64,000 nt of DNA, from NCBI GenBank assembly GCA_039881145.1, contig JAYKKI010000032.1, forward strand, positions 11,213,501 through 11,277,500, in the 5' to 3' direction. Of the stretch, positions 37,510 through 49,823 are shown piece after piece. The stretch's first letter is position 1, and every line of letters starts with the position of its first letter. The stretch is from Druceiella hillmani. Lineage: Eukaryota > Arthropoda > Insecta > Lepidoptera > Hepialidae. The notes under the pieces were generated by a model. That model searched no databases. It was not told the origin of the DNA and saw nothing but the letters and a program-made list of their open reading frames with translations. The position numbers and the translations under genes are program-made.

Positions 37510-40500
37510 TGTGTGAAGTGTTCGGGAACTCGATTTCTTTAATATTGCTAAGGAAGATAAAACTGCAAAATAATATTTGAATATTGACTTGCTATTTAAC
37601 ATAAAAATGCATTTTAACTTTAACCTCCTTATTTTAAACTGTAGGTAACAAACGTATGCCCTAGGGTTCCTACTAAATTCTTTAATGTTATGTACTTCTT
37701 AATCATAATTTCATTTTATTTTTCTTTATTTCTTTCTTAATCATAATTTCATTTTATTTTCCGCATTTATTTATAAATCTATATTAATATTTTGCTTTAT
37801 TGTAATAATTTTAAGTTCATCTATTGTCAGGTAATTTTAAGCTTGTGGAAATTGTAAGCAATTTTTTGTTTTTTTTACTGTTTAAAAAAAGTTAATAGAA
37901 TCTTCTCGTTATATGTTCTTCATAGTTCAGTAACGGGAGATAAATATGAATCACAGCAGTAGTCCAAAATTCCTTGAAACAAAAAAAATTGACTATTCGT
38001 GTTGCTCACACTTATTGTGTTAAATAATTATTTATACATAACTACAAAAAAACAACTTCATTTTGGAACTATCTTTCACATTACAAAGCAATAAATAAAA
38101 AAAGATGTTATTGTTTTTTGAGTATAATCATAATTTGAAATTCAGAACCTGTATATGCCCACGTTAAAAGTTGTTAAACTCGCTAAGTGTCGATTGGTGT
38201 TTAATTGGTTCAAATTGATATATGTCCGTTAATTTATTTTTCTTTTTCTATTTCATTCAGATATGTTTTGATCGTGTAAATTCTGAAAACTTATTTTCAC
38301 ATATTATTTAAAAAGAACGCCGAGGAAAACAAATACATATTTTGCCAGCAACATTTGATATTTTACTATTAAAAATATAACCTTCATAAATAAAGATTGA
38401 CGGTAAAATATTGTTTAAAATGTTGAATTCCAACTACTCGTTCATACGGACCGATTTTCTCACCATACTGCGATACAATAACCGGATGTGACGCAATCCA
38501 CCCTGTTCTGTTATCGAGTGACAAAAGGGTTTTTAGTGACGGGATGTGAAATTAAAAATATCCAGCGTCACTTTTCATGCCAAATAAATTCAACAGAAAA
38601 AAAATATTACCCGTTTTGTCCTACGAATCTGTCATTTGTACCCACATTTATTTGTCAGATTTCAAGATTAACCCTCTCCATCAATGAAGGAATTAAGTTC
38701 TATGTATACGTCTACATAGAAAATCGAATAACTAGATTTTTTGTATATCTGTAACATAGCTTTAATTTTGAAGAATATTTTACAAAGGTCCAAAATAGTA
38801 ATTCGACACCCAATTTAAATACAGCAATCCATCAAATTTATATCTTCAAATTATTTTAAGTTCGAATGGGAAATGGAGATATTTTCCAATCATGTCGTAA
38901 AAGAATTAGTGTTATAAACAGTTAATAAGTGACGTGAAATTTTGATTACGTAGATTTAGCAAAGAATGGTGTTGGCAAAATTAAAGAGTGTCACCGAGTG
39001 AAATGAAACACGATGCTAAAAATTAATGGCATACTGAAATACCGTATTAATTAATTTGAACAATAAGTTATGTTTAGGAATTTGGAATTTCAAAATAATT
39101 ATTAAATGTAAACATTTTGCCACAGTAAAATGTTTGCATTAAATTAAAAAAATTACTTTGATTTTGCAATTTCTTTTTTCAAACTTAGCACGGAATAAGA
39201 GAAGAAAATTACATTTGAAATAATTTTTTTCTTTCTCATAAATATTTAGGTAAAATTTTAAAATGTTGTTGGTATTAAAAATGTTTGTATCTTTCATATC
39301 CTTTGCTTCTTAAAATATATACTAATTTCTGATCATAGCCCGAGGCTCAACTGACTAGCGCAATTTCTAAATATGTTTCACTAAAATAATGTGTAAATGT
39401 TACTGACGATTCATAACTTAGTTCTAGATTCTCACTTGACTTAGTATAGAATATTCCCGCGCTAGTTTTTATCTTTTGAACGCCACACCTTCTATTTTTT
39501 TGCCATTATTATATTTCTTCTCGATAAGGATCAATCATTAGAAAATAAACTATATATAAGGGAGGAGAGGTGCACATACTATTACTTCTCTACCTCCAAC
39601 ATCAAGCTGTTTAATTTTGTAGTCTTGAGATTTATGAATCCGTTACCAGTTACTGAGCAAAACGGAACATAATAATGTATATTTATCCAATTCTGTCCCT
39701 TGTTAAACACTACATGATTGACAACCTGCATGCAATGTGAAACCATTGTTTCAATGCGAGTGGTAAATTGAAATCTACTTTCTATTGAACGTCAAATCTT
39801 AATCAGATTCAGTAGGAATATTTTTTGGAATATACTTTGTGTAATCTTTTACTGTGTTACCTTAAAAGATTACTTCTAATCTTGTACTATATTATACCTA
39901 TGCTATTATATTTGTTAGAATATTTGAAATGCACTGTTAACATTCAAATCTTTTTTTCTCAAACAACCTGGACTCATACCAACATTTGTACGCTTTAGTG
40001 ATCAAAGAAAGATCGGTTCTTCAAATATATAATGCGATATTTATTTTGAAGTTTTATCTTAGAGAGAAAACATTTTTCTGTTAAACGTATCATTGGAGAC
40101 CTCTCAAATAAATGCCTCTTCTTGGAAATAAGGTAGGTCTAAAGACCATGACTAATGTAATTAGACGGAAAATCATTTTGTAGATATTCTCTTTTCATGT
40201 AAGTCTTACAAGTATTATCTATTCAAATAATAAGAGATCAAATATAAATATTTTACTAGAAATTGAAATTATGGAATTACTTCTGTCTTGACATTGAAAT
40301 TAAACGACGCTGCGCTTAGTGCATTTAGCATTTTAGCAAAGATGAATTTTTTACTATTTTCATTTATTTCAGTGGAAGAAATATAATACCAAATCTTGAC
40401 CTAACTAGTTAAAGACCGCTCACAGTTATCTTTATAAAAAAATGAAGAAAAAAAATTGAACATAGATTTACACAATTTAGATTGACGAATGGTATATAAT

Positions 40501-41165
40501 TCAACTTAAAAAGCTAAAATATATTAGGAGATCCGTTTACTACCCATATGTTTATAACGCAGATTAAGTAAAGTATAATTTTGGAAAATTGATTACAGAT
40601 ATGAAGACATGTGAATATTTTCAAGAATATTAAGTTATAATATTTCCTGATTTGGATCACTAATGGAGGAAAGAAATATGATATTTATTGAAATTGAATT
40701 TAAATTTTAGAAATAAGTATCGCAATTTATATTTTTTCAATAATTTCTGTATCCTAGTATATAATCAATTTACGAACATTCTCGAAATTTGAGTTTTGTA
40801 ATAAAAGTTCATAGGAGATTCTCACTTGTGGGTTTTATTTTGAAAATAATTTTGAAATTCATAAGATAACATACTATTTATTTATAAGGTAATACACATA
40901 TGGCCTTACTTAGCCAATGAAGCCATATTCAACGATTTTCGTGTCTTGTTATAAATATTGAAAGAATCTACTACAAATCATATTTAAATACTAAGACGAA
41001 TCTAAGATTAAAAAAAAATTGTGATTTTGTTAATTCTTTGTTTTTTCTGAAAATAATCAATGTATAAGACATATTTTTGTTGCTTCCATATATCGATTAA
41101 ATGTTTTTTACTGACTTTAAAAATCAATCCAAAACATGATATTAATTTGTCGCATATAGGATACT
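36750..41165 (+). repeat. Triplicated segment, copy A (direct)
   Basis: Collinear with copy C (47,530-53,000) over its whole length and, inverted, with copy B (41,598-44,045) over its right half. Anchors with C: gctgacgtaaagttttcc (37,327 against 48,070), gatgtgaaattaaaaatatcc (38,543 against 50,260), aacttaaaaagctaaaatat (40,503 against 52,380). Similarity is patchy and roughly 60-80% by eye. The short open frames inside (38,488-38,754) do not keep frame between copies, so the segment looks non-coding. Its nature, host duplication or large unknown element, is undetermined. Confidence 0.75.
37427..37506. repeat. (AC)n/(TA)n compound microsatellite
   Basis: Short TA block, (AC)10-like core, then about 50 bp of TA. 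It lies inside copy A and is absent from the equivalent part of copy C, so it arose after the duplication. Confidence 0.95.
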
Positions 41166-41597
41166 TAGAAATATATTATAGAAGAAATTGGGTTTGTCCG
41201 TCACTTTAGCTACATTATGAGTCTTCCTTTCGATTAAAAAAAATGTTTTCCAAGTATTAACCACAGAGCTGATGGTAATTCACTTAATCACCACGTATAT
41301 AAATTAATGTTAGAATACATGTAAAGGGTAGCTCTTGAAGAGGTAAATTCCTATGGAGTATAGTTTACGGTGTAGTCTATAAATTAAGTACGTTAAATAG
41401 TTTTCAGTAAGCAGTAGTAAAATAGGTTTCATTCCTTGAATAATACAGGGAAATGTAACCCATTCCACTCCGTTGAACTGCTAACGTTTATGAAATCGAA
41501 ATTATAAAGAAAAACGAATTCCAAGGTACTCACGTCGCGTAGCTCTCTACAGGAATATTCGCTACAGAATACGTGGCTCATTTTCCCAGCATATAAT
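41166..41597. other. Spacer between inverted copies A and B
   Basis: About 430 bp without homology between the arms. It contains the 20-mer shared with 36,103. Confidence 0.6.
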
Positions 41598-44045
41598 TGC
41601 GTATAGGAATTCGCGATAAATTAATGTTATATTTTTGATTGATTTTTAGAGTTAGTACATAAACATTTGTTCGATATAAGAAAGCAACAAAAAATTTCAC
41701 TTTCATTGGTAATGTTAAGAAAAACAAAGAACTAGCAAAATCACAATTTGTTTTATTGTATATTTGTCTTAATATTTAAACATGACCTATAATGTACTCG
41801 TTCAATATCAATTAAAAAGATATAAAAATTGGAGAGAATAGCTTTACTGTCTAACTAAAGCCATTTGCATATTACCTCATAAATTCATGGTAAGACAATT
41901 CTCTAAAATCGTCAATTATTTTTAGACTAAAATCCTCAAATGAGAGTCTTTTATCAAAAAACTTAAATTTTGTAAATGTTTCTACATGGATATTAGGTTA
42001 CAGAAATCGTACATTGAATTAAAAAGAAATGTTCTCCGATATCTATTAATCAGATTTGTATTGAATTTCAATAAACGCCATATTTTTTTCCTGCATTTGT
42101 AATCCAAATCAGGAAATATTGCAATTAAATGTCCTCAAAAATCCTCATTCACCTTCTTACCTATAATGAACTTGCCAAAATTGTCCTCTACTCAACCTGT
42201 ATTGTAAACATATGAGAAGTGAACAGATCTCCTAATTCATTTTAGCTTTTTAAGTTGAATTATTTACCTTTCCTCAATCTAAATTATGTAAGTGTATGAG
42301 CCAAATTGCTCACGCACTTACGTAATTTTTTTATAAAGGTAAACTGTAAGCGATCTTTTAACTATTCACAACGCAATTTGATATCGTTTTCTTCCAATTA
42401 AATAAATGAAAATAGTGAATATTTCATTTTTGCTAAAATGCACTCGTAAGTTGTGTGGTTTAATTCAAGAATGTTTAGAACACTACATTGGTTATTGTCG
42501 ACATACGAATTTAAAAAATTCCATTTCTGATCAACAAGTAACATTATTTCACAGCAATTTTTCGTTTTTAGTGAAGTATTTATATTCATTCTCTCATTGT
42601 TTTAATAAATGATGTTTATATGGGCTACGTGAAAAAAACATGTCTACAGAATTACTTTTCCACAAATTACATTACTTATCGTTTTCCGTTATAACTTATT
42701 TCCAAGAAAAGGAGCTTATATTTAAAAGGTCTTCAATAATACTTTTATGAAAATAATTTTTTCCCTCAAAGGGAAAATTTCGAAAATAACATGGCATTAA
42801 ACATTGGTAGAGACGATGTTTTTTTGATCACTGAAGCATACAAAAGTTGAAGCGAGTCTAAGCTATTTGAAGAAAAATATTTGAATAGTAACATGGCATT
42901 GAAAATATTCTAATAAATATAATAGCATAGGTATACTATAGTTGAGGACTAGAATTAATCCTTTATGAGAATACTGTAAAAGATTACCCGAAATAAATTC
43001 CAAAAAATGCTCCACTAAATTCGATTAAGGTTTGACGTCCGATAGAAGGTCGATTTCAATCTATCACTCGCACTGAAACGACAGTTACACATTGCGCGCC
43101 GGTTATCAATCACATAGTATTTAACAAGTGACAGGGCTCAATAAATATGCATTATTATGTTCCCGTTTTGCTCAGTAACTGGTAACGGATTCATAAATCT
43201 CAAAACTACATCATCAAACAACTTCATATTGGAGGTACAGAATTAATTGTATGTGCACCTTTCTTCCCTCGAATATAGTTAAATTTAGTTTCTAATGACT
43301 GATCCTTGTCTAGAAGAAATATAATAATAGCAATATAGAGTAAAATGGTAAAATATAAAGAGTGGAGTTCAAAAGATAAGGACTTGCGCAGAAATACTAG
43401 AAATGTACCACGTTTTGAGATGATATTAAAACCCATATGTCGAGAGAATACTTATTATACTAAGGTCCAACTTGTTCCAAAACCGAACAAAAGTTTTCTT
43501 AAAGAACATTTATTTGTAAATAAAAATGTGCAATGTGTATGAATCTAGAACTAAGTAATAAACCGTCGATATCATTCTGGTGATAAAAATTTAGAGATTG
43601 TGCTAGTCGGTTGAGCTTCGGCCTATGCTCAGAAATAAGTACATATTTTATGAAGTAAATGATATAAAAGAAGATGTTTGTATTTTTAAGATGAACAACA
43701 TATTAAAGTTTGACCTAAATATTTATGTGTAAGAGTGTACCAAGGTGTTATTGCAAACAATAAAAATATTTCAAACGTAAAATTACCATTTTAAAAAAAA
43801 ATGTTATAAGATTAAAGTAATTTTTTAACATAATGCTCAAATTTGACTGAAGATTTTTACATTTAATAAGTATTTCAAAATTCCAAATTCCTAAACATGA
43901 GTGTGTATCTAAATTAATTAGTACGGTACTTCAGCATGCCACTAACTCTTAGCATCGTGCGAAACTCTTTAATTTTGCCAGATTCAGATCAGATGTTAGA
44001 ACTACTTAACCAAAATTTCTCGTTGCTGATTTACTGTTTCTTTCT
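41598..44045 (-). repeat. Triplicated segment, copy B (inverted, partial)
   Basis: Reverse complement of roughly 38,900-41,165 of copy A. Anchors: ttaaaaatcaatc with flanking text (41,635 against 41,120), aagctaaaatg..ttaggagatc (42,225 against 40,510), ttgctcagtaactggtaacgg (43,169 against 39,645), caaaattaaagagt (43,970 against 38,975). With A it forms a long inverted repeat of arms above 2 kb. The open frames at 42,398-43,542 are not conserved in A or C. Confidence 0.75.
42282..42327. repeat. 20-bp hairpin within copy B
   Basis: Arms 42,282-42,301 and 42,308-42,327 match at 17 of 20 positions. It is not preserved at the matching place in copies A and C. Confidence 0.7.
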
Positions 44046-44167
44046 GAGACGAGAAATTGGACGAGAATATTTAAAGAATATACCAAGGCAGCGGTTGACA
44101 AAGACTAGGGGTTGCGCATGAGGATTTACGTGGGCTTTATTACAAATATTCGGCCTGAGTAAATAGG

Positions 44168-44178
44168 TTATATATACA

Positions 44179-44216
<38 letters not shown>

Positions 44217-44217
44217 T
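44168..44217. repeat. (TA)n microsatellite
   Basis: TA repeat with ACATATATG interruptions at the left end. Confidence 0.95.
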
Positions 44218-44924
44218 TTGAATTAAAATGTTTTCTTCTTTTGTGATCTCTTTAAAATAATCGTTATGAAACATTTAAAGTGTCATATTGTTATTATTAA
44301 TTATTGGTGCGGTTTCGGTTCTTCTTTTAATCAGTTCTCATGCATGTCTTATTTTCCATGTTATTTCTTGTACAAGAAATAATATTTTATGAAAAACGAT
44401 GATCAATATAGAGTCTTTAAATTTATATTGTTTATTAAAATCTCAATATCAAAAAAATTATACTCGCAACATAAAATAAAAACTCGTTGTAAGCAAATCT
44501 ATTTTTACGTCAAATTAAAATTTACCTACGCGTATACTTATAATTTTGGACATGAGATGATCTACATTTTTAACTCTTAAATAACATGGTGACTTTTTAT
44601 TGTATAAACAACATTGCGGGGTAAAAATCCATCCCAATTCCACAGTTATATATATTACAAAATAGTATTCATATCATTGCTTGATAACTTTTTATATTTA
44701 ATTTCTTAATTTTTCTATAAATAAATGCAAAATATATGATAATTTAATTAAACGAAATGTACTCTATAGAAATGAAACTTATGAAAAAAAATCAAATATA
44801 CAATAACTTCATGTTGTAATTGACTGTGAACAAGTTTTTAAAATTGTAACAAAAAATGGACTCTTTTCTTAGGATAATTTCACATCGAGTTTGGTTTTAG
44901 TCTTATAATGAAGAAAATTATTAC

Positions 44925-46010
44925 TTATTTGCTAGAAAGGCACGTCAAACATTCGATTTTATCTACTAAATGTGATTTACAAACAAATTTCATGCATTTG
45001 ACACGAGATTTTGTGCACTTTCGATCATCTTTACGCGTACAAAGGTAACAGGGTCCAGCAATCGCTTTCTTTGCTACTGGTTCGCCATGTTATGTCGAAG
45101 CTTCATTTCAACATCCAAGGAAATCATAAATTTGTACTCTTAGGTCTTTCGGATATCTGTGGACTTCATGTTTCCTCTTCTCAACTAGAGGTTTAATCAA
45201 AGGTACACATCTTTGATGAAGATTCGCTATTTCCTTTTTGATTCAGGGTTGGAAGCTCTAAATATGACAAAACTATGTAGTGTTGCAATATTCATCAGCT
45301 CGCCAAACACAACCGTTGGCCATCTTCTTATTCGCCTCATCATAGAATATGTAGCGCATTTTTGATCGGACGCATCCTCGCCATAATTTCTGGCTTGTTT
45401 GTGTCTGGATCGGTATTGATTTCATGCTGCATAAATGATATAAAAACTACATTTTTATTGACTTTTGGCACATAAGAAATTAATGGTTTGTCAGGAACAA
45501 ACCTATAAAGCTACGATGATTCTACTCTTGATCTGTGTGGTGAAATTTTTTTTGGGATTACTCTTTTGTTTTTTCGCATTGTACCAACATAAGTTAGCTT
45601 CTTTGTTTTGAGAGTATCCACAAATTCCACAGAGGAAAATCAATTAACGGCAGTTATATTCCGATTGCTGCCAAAAAAGGGTTCGGCTAAGGTAAGCATA
45701 CCCAAAAGAATTGTATAGATAATAGGTTTTTGAATCACAAAAGCACATTATTTTTATTCCATATTTTGCGGGCTTGCTTTCCAAATAAAGTCTACAAAAA
45801 CAGTGCCTCTAAATGGTGCCAATATTTTCAATATATCAGTGGTTATGAACTCGTTAGAAATATAATTTACTTGACAATTTTCTAAAAACGATTTTAGTAG
45901 CTCTGAAATCAAATAAAGCTTATCTATCTGTTTTCGAACATCTCGTGTATACATATGATTTGCTCCTCAAATAAAATACTAATAATAAAAATTGCTTAAT
46001 AAATGCCGGA
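44925..46010 (-). pseudogene. piggyBac transposase pseudogene
   Basis: C-terminal two thirds of a piggyBac-superfamily transposase, a DDD enzyme that normally cuts and pastes DNA at TTAA. Read leftwards: TRDVRKQIDKLYLISELL, NEFITTD with a FRG motif, SKPAKYGIKIMCFCDSKTYY (first catalytic Asp kept, codon 45,734-45,736), a deletion of perhaps 30 residues, FFGSNRNITAVN, then SSVEFVDTLKTKKLTYVG, MRKNKRVIPKK, DQKCATYSMMRRIRRWP, and the Cys-rich tail (GPCYLCTRKDDRKC, KCMKFVCKSHLVDK, CLTC) up to a stop at 44,925. The second catalytic Asp is Val (45,646-45,648) and the adjoining Trp is a stop (45,640-45,642). Several frameshifts and stops occur. The N-terminal third is absent or unrecognisable, and no terminal repeats were identified. 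Confidence 0.92.
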
Positions 46011-46053
46011 GATATAAAGTATTATACATAAAAATATTTCACGATTACGTTAA

Positions 46054-46140
46054 GACCAGTTAAATGAGTTCGAACTCGATGAGTTTACCCCTTATCACGA
46101 AAAAGTTTCTCCGAGCGATCTCCAGCTACATCAATACACT
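46054..46140 (+). other. Weak exon candidate with strong donor
   Basis: A 29-codon frame after a stop reads EFELDEFTPYHEK, then SPSDLQLHQYT, and ends exactly at a consensus donor, ACT followed by GTAAGT (46,141). A possible acceptor (gaccag) at 46,059 would give an 81-bp, phase 0 exon, but its pyrimidine tract is poor. Composition is much less A+T-rich than the flanks. It lies just beyond the N-terminal side of the piggyBac remnant, on the other strand. No family recognised. Confidence 0.2.
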
Positions 46141-46149
46141 GTAAGTTTA

Positions 46150-47061
46150 CGAGAGCAGTTTTAGGTTGCTCTTAATACACTTATAAGAACTCGATCACTG
46201 CAGATGTGCTATACCTTATTGAAGAATTCTACCACATACCTTTAATTACACAGTAATGTATTCGTCAAAGTTTTCATGAGATCATAACAGGATTGTCCCT
46301 TCCAAATAAAAATGAATTATTTAAACTAGTTAAGAAATTCCGTAGATATAAGGTAACATAAAAAAAAGAATACAGAGGAATTTAAAACTTTCTCCTTTTT
46401 TGAAGTCGATTAGTAAATTATAAAACATAATTTGACCAATAAAATATTTCCACATTTATATTTCAAAGTACAGCTATTAAAATATGTTAATGTCAACTTA
46501 ATGTATAACCATACTAATTTACAAATTCCTACATTGAACGGATTCTGAGAAAATGAGCTGGAAACGAAGAAGTACACGTGAGTGATCATGTAAAGATCCG
46601 GGGTTCCGTTTTTTACTCGACCCACAGTATTCAAGAATTTCTGGCATTACGTGATTACAGCGTACAATTAATATTTCATGAAACTAAATGGAAACCCGAA
46701 AAAACACGTTTTTCCAATAAGCGTCTTTAGGAAACTAAATAGTATCTTCTCATAATCGCCATGGAGCTTCGTATTTCACATGCAGCGCCCTAGTGTACCG
46801 ATATTGGAATAAGTAAATACGATTATGGAAAATAAATATCTTTAAGTTCTCGATAGTGTTCATATTATTTTTATGTGAATCAGATGCGGATACGGTATTT
46901 GGACAATATTTACATTTATAAAGGAGCTACACCATTTAACGTAGTCGGACACTGTATGAAATTTTAATTTCATTGAAATAACATATATTTATTTGCTTTT
47001 ATAATACCTTTCTGTCCGGTTCTTGTAAGCATAACTCTTTAGCATAAACCCGTATTTTACT

Positions 47062-47064
<3 letters not shown>
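46150..47064. other. A+T-rich unique DNA, nothing recognised
   Basis: The minus open frame at 46,410-46,634 has no recognisable features. Confidence 0.5.
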
Positions 47065-47121
<57 letters not shown>

Positions 47122-47125
47122 TTAT
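47065..47125. repeat. (TA)n microsatellite
   Basis: About 60 bp of pure TA. Confidence 0.95.
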
Positions 47126-49558
47126 ATCTATACAAATAATTTCATTTCAAGTATACTTAAAGGAAGTGCACGAAATTCAGAGGATAGACAAGACTCAAGT
47201 GTTACTCGACCTCTGTGGTCATATTTCACAAAGCAAAAATTCGCCGGTGTTATGAAAAAAAAACTTATTAATATAATTATAAACCCAAAAAAATTCGTCG
47301 CGACTTCCGTATCTTGCCTGTGCCAAAAATTTTGCAATTTTATCAGTTCGTAACTAATTGAAATTCTCTTAGGGCCGCGAATAGCTTTCCTATGCTACTA
47401 AAATGTAATTGACATTCGGAGCGGGAAGAGAAATATCCTTATTTAATTTTTATTATATTTAGATTTTTAAAATAATTATTTTAGGTCCTATTTGGTAATT
47501 TGAATCCCTTGTTATAGAACAAATCTATGTGATTAAAAATGTACCTTTAATTAAATTATCGGTTTAGCTGGCTTGGGGAATATTTTGTTGGCAAGATTTT
47601 CGGGTCTTTGAGTGAAATCACAATTTGAGGCATGGAAATGTTGAGGCAACTTATTTTGAAGTTTATTTTTGCCTTTAGGTATTATTTAAATTGTTCAGCT
47701 CAGATCATGATGATATTTATATAAGACTTAATAAACTAATAAGTTCTATTTAATCTTATGAATTAAATTATCAAACGTATTGGATTAAGCAGAGCCATTT
47801 CATTTTCATATTTGATTTTATTTAAAATTTATTTGCTATCGCTGACTATTTGCTAACTTTATTATTGAACTATTCTATAATATTTATAAAACTCAAGAAA
47901 TACTAATTTTACGATGTGTTAAAAAGACCGATTTTTTAGGATAAAAAATAAATTTCCGGTTTTAGGAAATCCTTTATCGCATAATGTTAGAAAATTGTAA
48001 GTACCAAAATTTAAGTACAAAGTATGGTAAATCTATGAATGTCTTCCATATCCGAAACGACTTGTATAGATGCTGATGTAAAGTTTTCCTCGAATCCATC
48101 TATACTAGTATCCGCAGACGAGTGTTCTATAAATTCTGTTTTATCATTTCATATAATCACATTTAGCATTTGTTAATAAATGAGCTATTCTTAAATTTTT
48201 TAAGACTGTGAAGACGCAACTCAGTATCTTTTTACTTTTTACTTACTGGAAAATGTGATGAATATAATTCGTTCAGCACATTTTTTTTAATCGTTAAATT
48301 ATCATAATATTTTATTATAAAAACATACATAAACAATAATCAATTATAAAAGCCATTATATGTCTCCTTATTAAACATTTAAATCCCATTTTTAATGTAA
48401 ATTTTGTGCACCATTATTTCTTCAGATTAAGATCAATATTTACATCTCAGTAACGATTGTTAATGCTTTAATATCAATTAGTATTCTAAGTACTTCTAAG
48501 TAAATTGATGTACTCATCTAGATTTATTTATAACATTTGGCTAATTTCTTTTTATTTAATAAATATTACTTTCATAACCGAGTCTGGGAAGAAATGAATA
48601 TATTTTTAACAAATTGAAAAAAATAACGAAGCTGCAAAAATTTAAACCAAAACTAAGATAATAATGACAATACTTAAATATGACATCATTTTTAGTAATG
48701 CTCATTTTATTCAACCAAAACAAGGATTCTAAGCGAGCGCTTGTTTTTTGATGAATTTTAAAATTTTAACATTTTTATTAAGTTATATTTTCATAATTTT
48801 TTACTAATACTAACAAACTTAGAAGTACGTTTTACTCCAAAAGTCAACATTATCTTTATTTCGTTCAGTTGCGGTCCCTCAGTTTTATATTCACCTCTTT
48901 ATTCCAATACATACATACCCTTTTTTTCTGTATGCAAATGTGATTGTGGAGAATTTATTCGATTGCATTGTAAAGGTCGTATTTGAACATAAAAAAAATG
49001 GATAATATGTAGGCTTCAAGAGAAGAAATTTGTTTCTATAGCTCTTGGAAACTAGAAAACGGTTTATTATTTTCCGATTTTATTGTTTTGTTTTATTTTC
49101 CAAACGGTTCTTTTAATGTTAATATTGATACAGGTCTGCAAAATAGTCATGGAATAAAGATTTACCATTTGATGTAAAAATGTTATTAAACTTCAACGTG
49201 ATTATTTTAAACTATAAGTAAATATATTTAGACAGAGAGGTATTGTTTGTGTATAATCTTAACTTTCAATTTATCTTTGTCAACAAATTATTTTTTAAAT
49301 AATACGAGGTATTGAGTGATTCTCTGCTTTTTAGCAAGAATTTTTATTTTCATGTATATTCAAGTAATTATGAACATAAAGAAATTTTAAGCAATTATCT
49401 TTAAATTTCTATTGTATTTTACTCTTGGTACTCAAACACTATTTGCTATTCAAAACTCTAAACCCAGCGCCATTTTGAAACTATTTTCCGTATCTCAAAA
49501 TAAATTTAAAAAGGTATATTAATGCTTTATTAATAACAAGTTTGAACTCATAATTTAT

Positions 49559-49823
49559 CACAATTAAATGAAACTTCGTGATGTAGTATTATTTCTACTT
49601 TCTTTAATTTCTTTACCACGACCTAGGTTTCGTTGTATTATCTTTCTACGACCTAGGTTTCGTTGTATCATCTTTGCTAATATCCCACCTGAAGATGTTG
49701 TAATACAACGAAACCTAGGTCGTGGTAAAGAAATTAAAGAAAGTAGAAATAATACTACATCACGTAGTTTCATTTAATTGTAAATAATGAATTTCTACAA
49801 AATTAACGCCAAATATATTCAAT
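49559..49823 (+). mobile_element. Palindromic ribozyme element, copy 5 (reference)
   Basis: Runs from CACAATTAAATG to ...gccaaatatattcaat. Arms are about 49,559-49,640 and 49,696-49,787; the right arm is followed by a 40-bp tail (ttctacaaaattaacgcc...). The left arm has lost CTGAAGA and instead repeats the block acgacctaggtttcgttgta, so the palindrome is imperfect in the centre. The identical translations from both strands here are a by-product of the palindrome, not genes. With the 13-bp flanking duplication the boundaries are exact. No open frame for a transposase or reverse transcriptase: non-autonomous. Confidence 0.9.
49685..49725 (+). ncRNA. Hammerhead ribozyme-like motif, best copy
   Basis: Plus strand: stem I 5' side CCAC (49,685-49,688), CTGAAGA (49,689-49,695), one extra T, stem II GTTGT/ACAAC with loop AAT (49,697-49,709), GAAA (49,710-49,713), stem III from the last A of GAAA: ACC/GGT with a TA loop, C49,721 as predicted cleavage residue, and stem I 3' side GTGG (49,722-49,725). 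Every core box fits a type I hammerhead with a minimal stem III, the form reported from Penelope-like retroelements. Caveats are the unpaired T after CTGAAGA and a stem I of only four certain pairs. Cleavage would leave a 3' fragment starting GTGGTAAAG. Confidence 0.65.

Noticed and set aside
38488..38754. Open frame sharing CEIKNIQ and QINST with the frame at 50,205-50,501, suggesting a gene family
   Set aside because: The two lie at matching places in segments A and C; DNA similarity explains the match and the frames separate after an indel, without a codon-type substitution pattern.
43224..43542. Overlapping open frames on both strands in segment B
   Set aside because: The matching part of segment A carries stops and indels, so the frames are not conserved.
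49564..49777. Two 69-codon open frames with the same start and end on opposite strands
   Set aside because: The identity is caused by the palindromic element; no protein family resemblance and no reason for selection on the frame.
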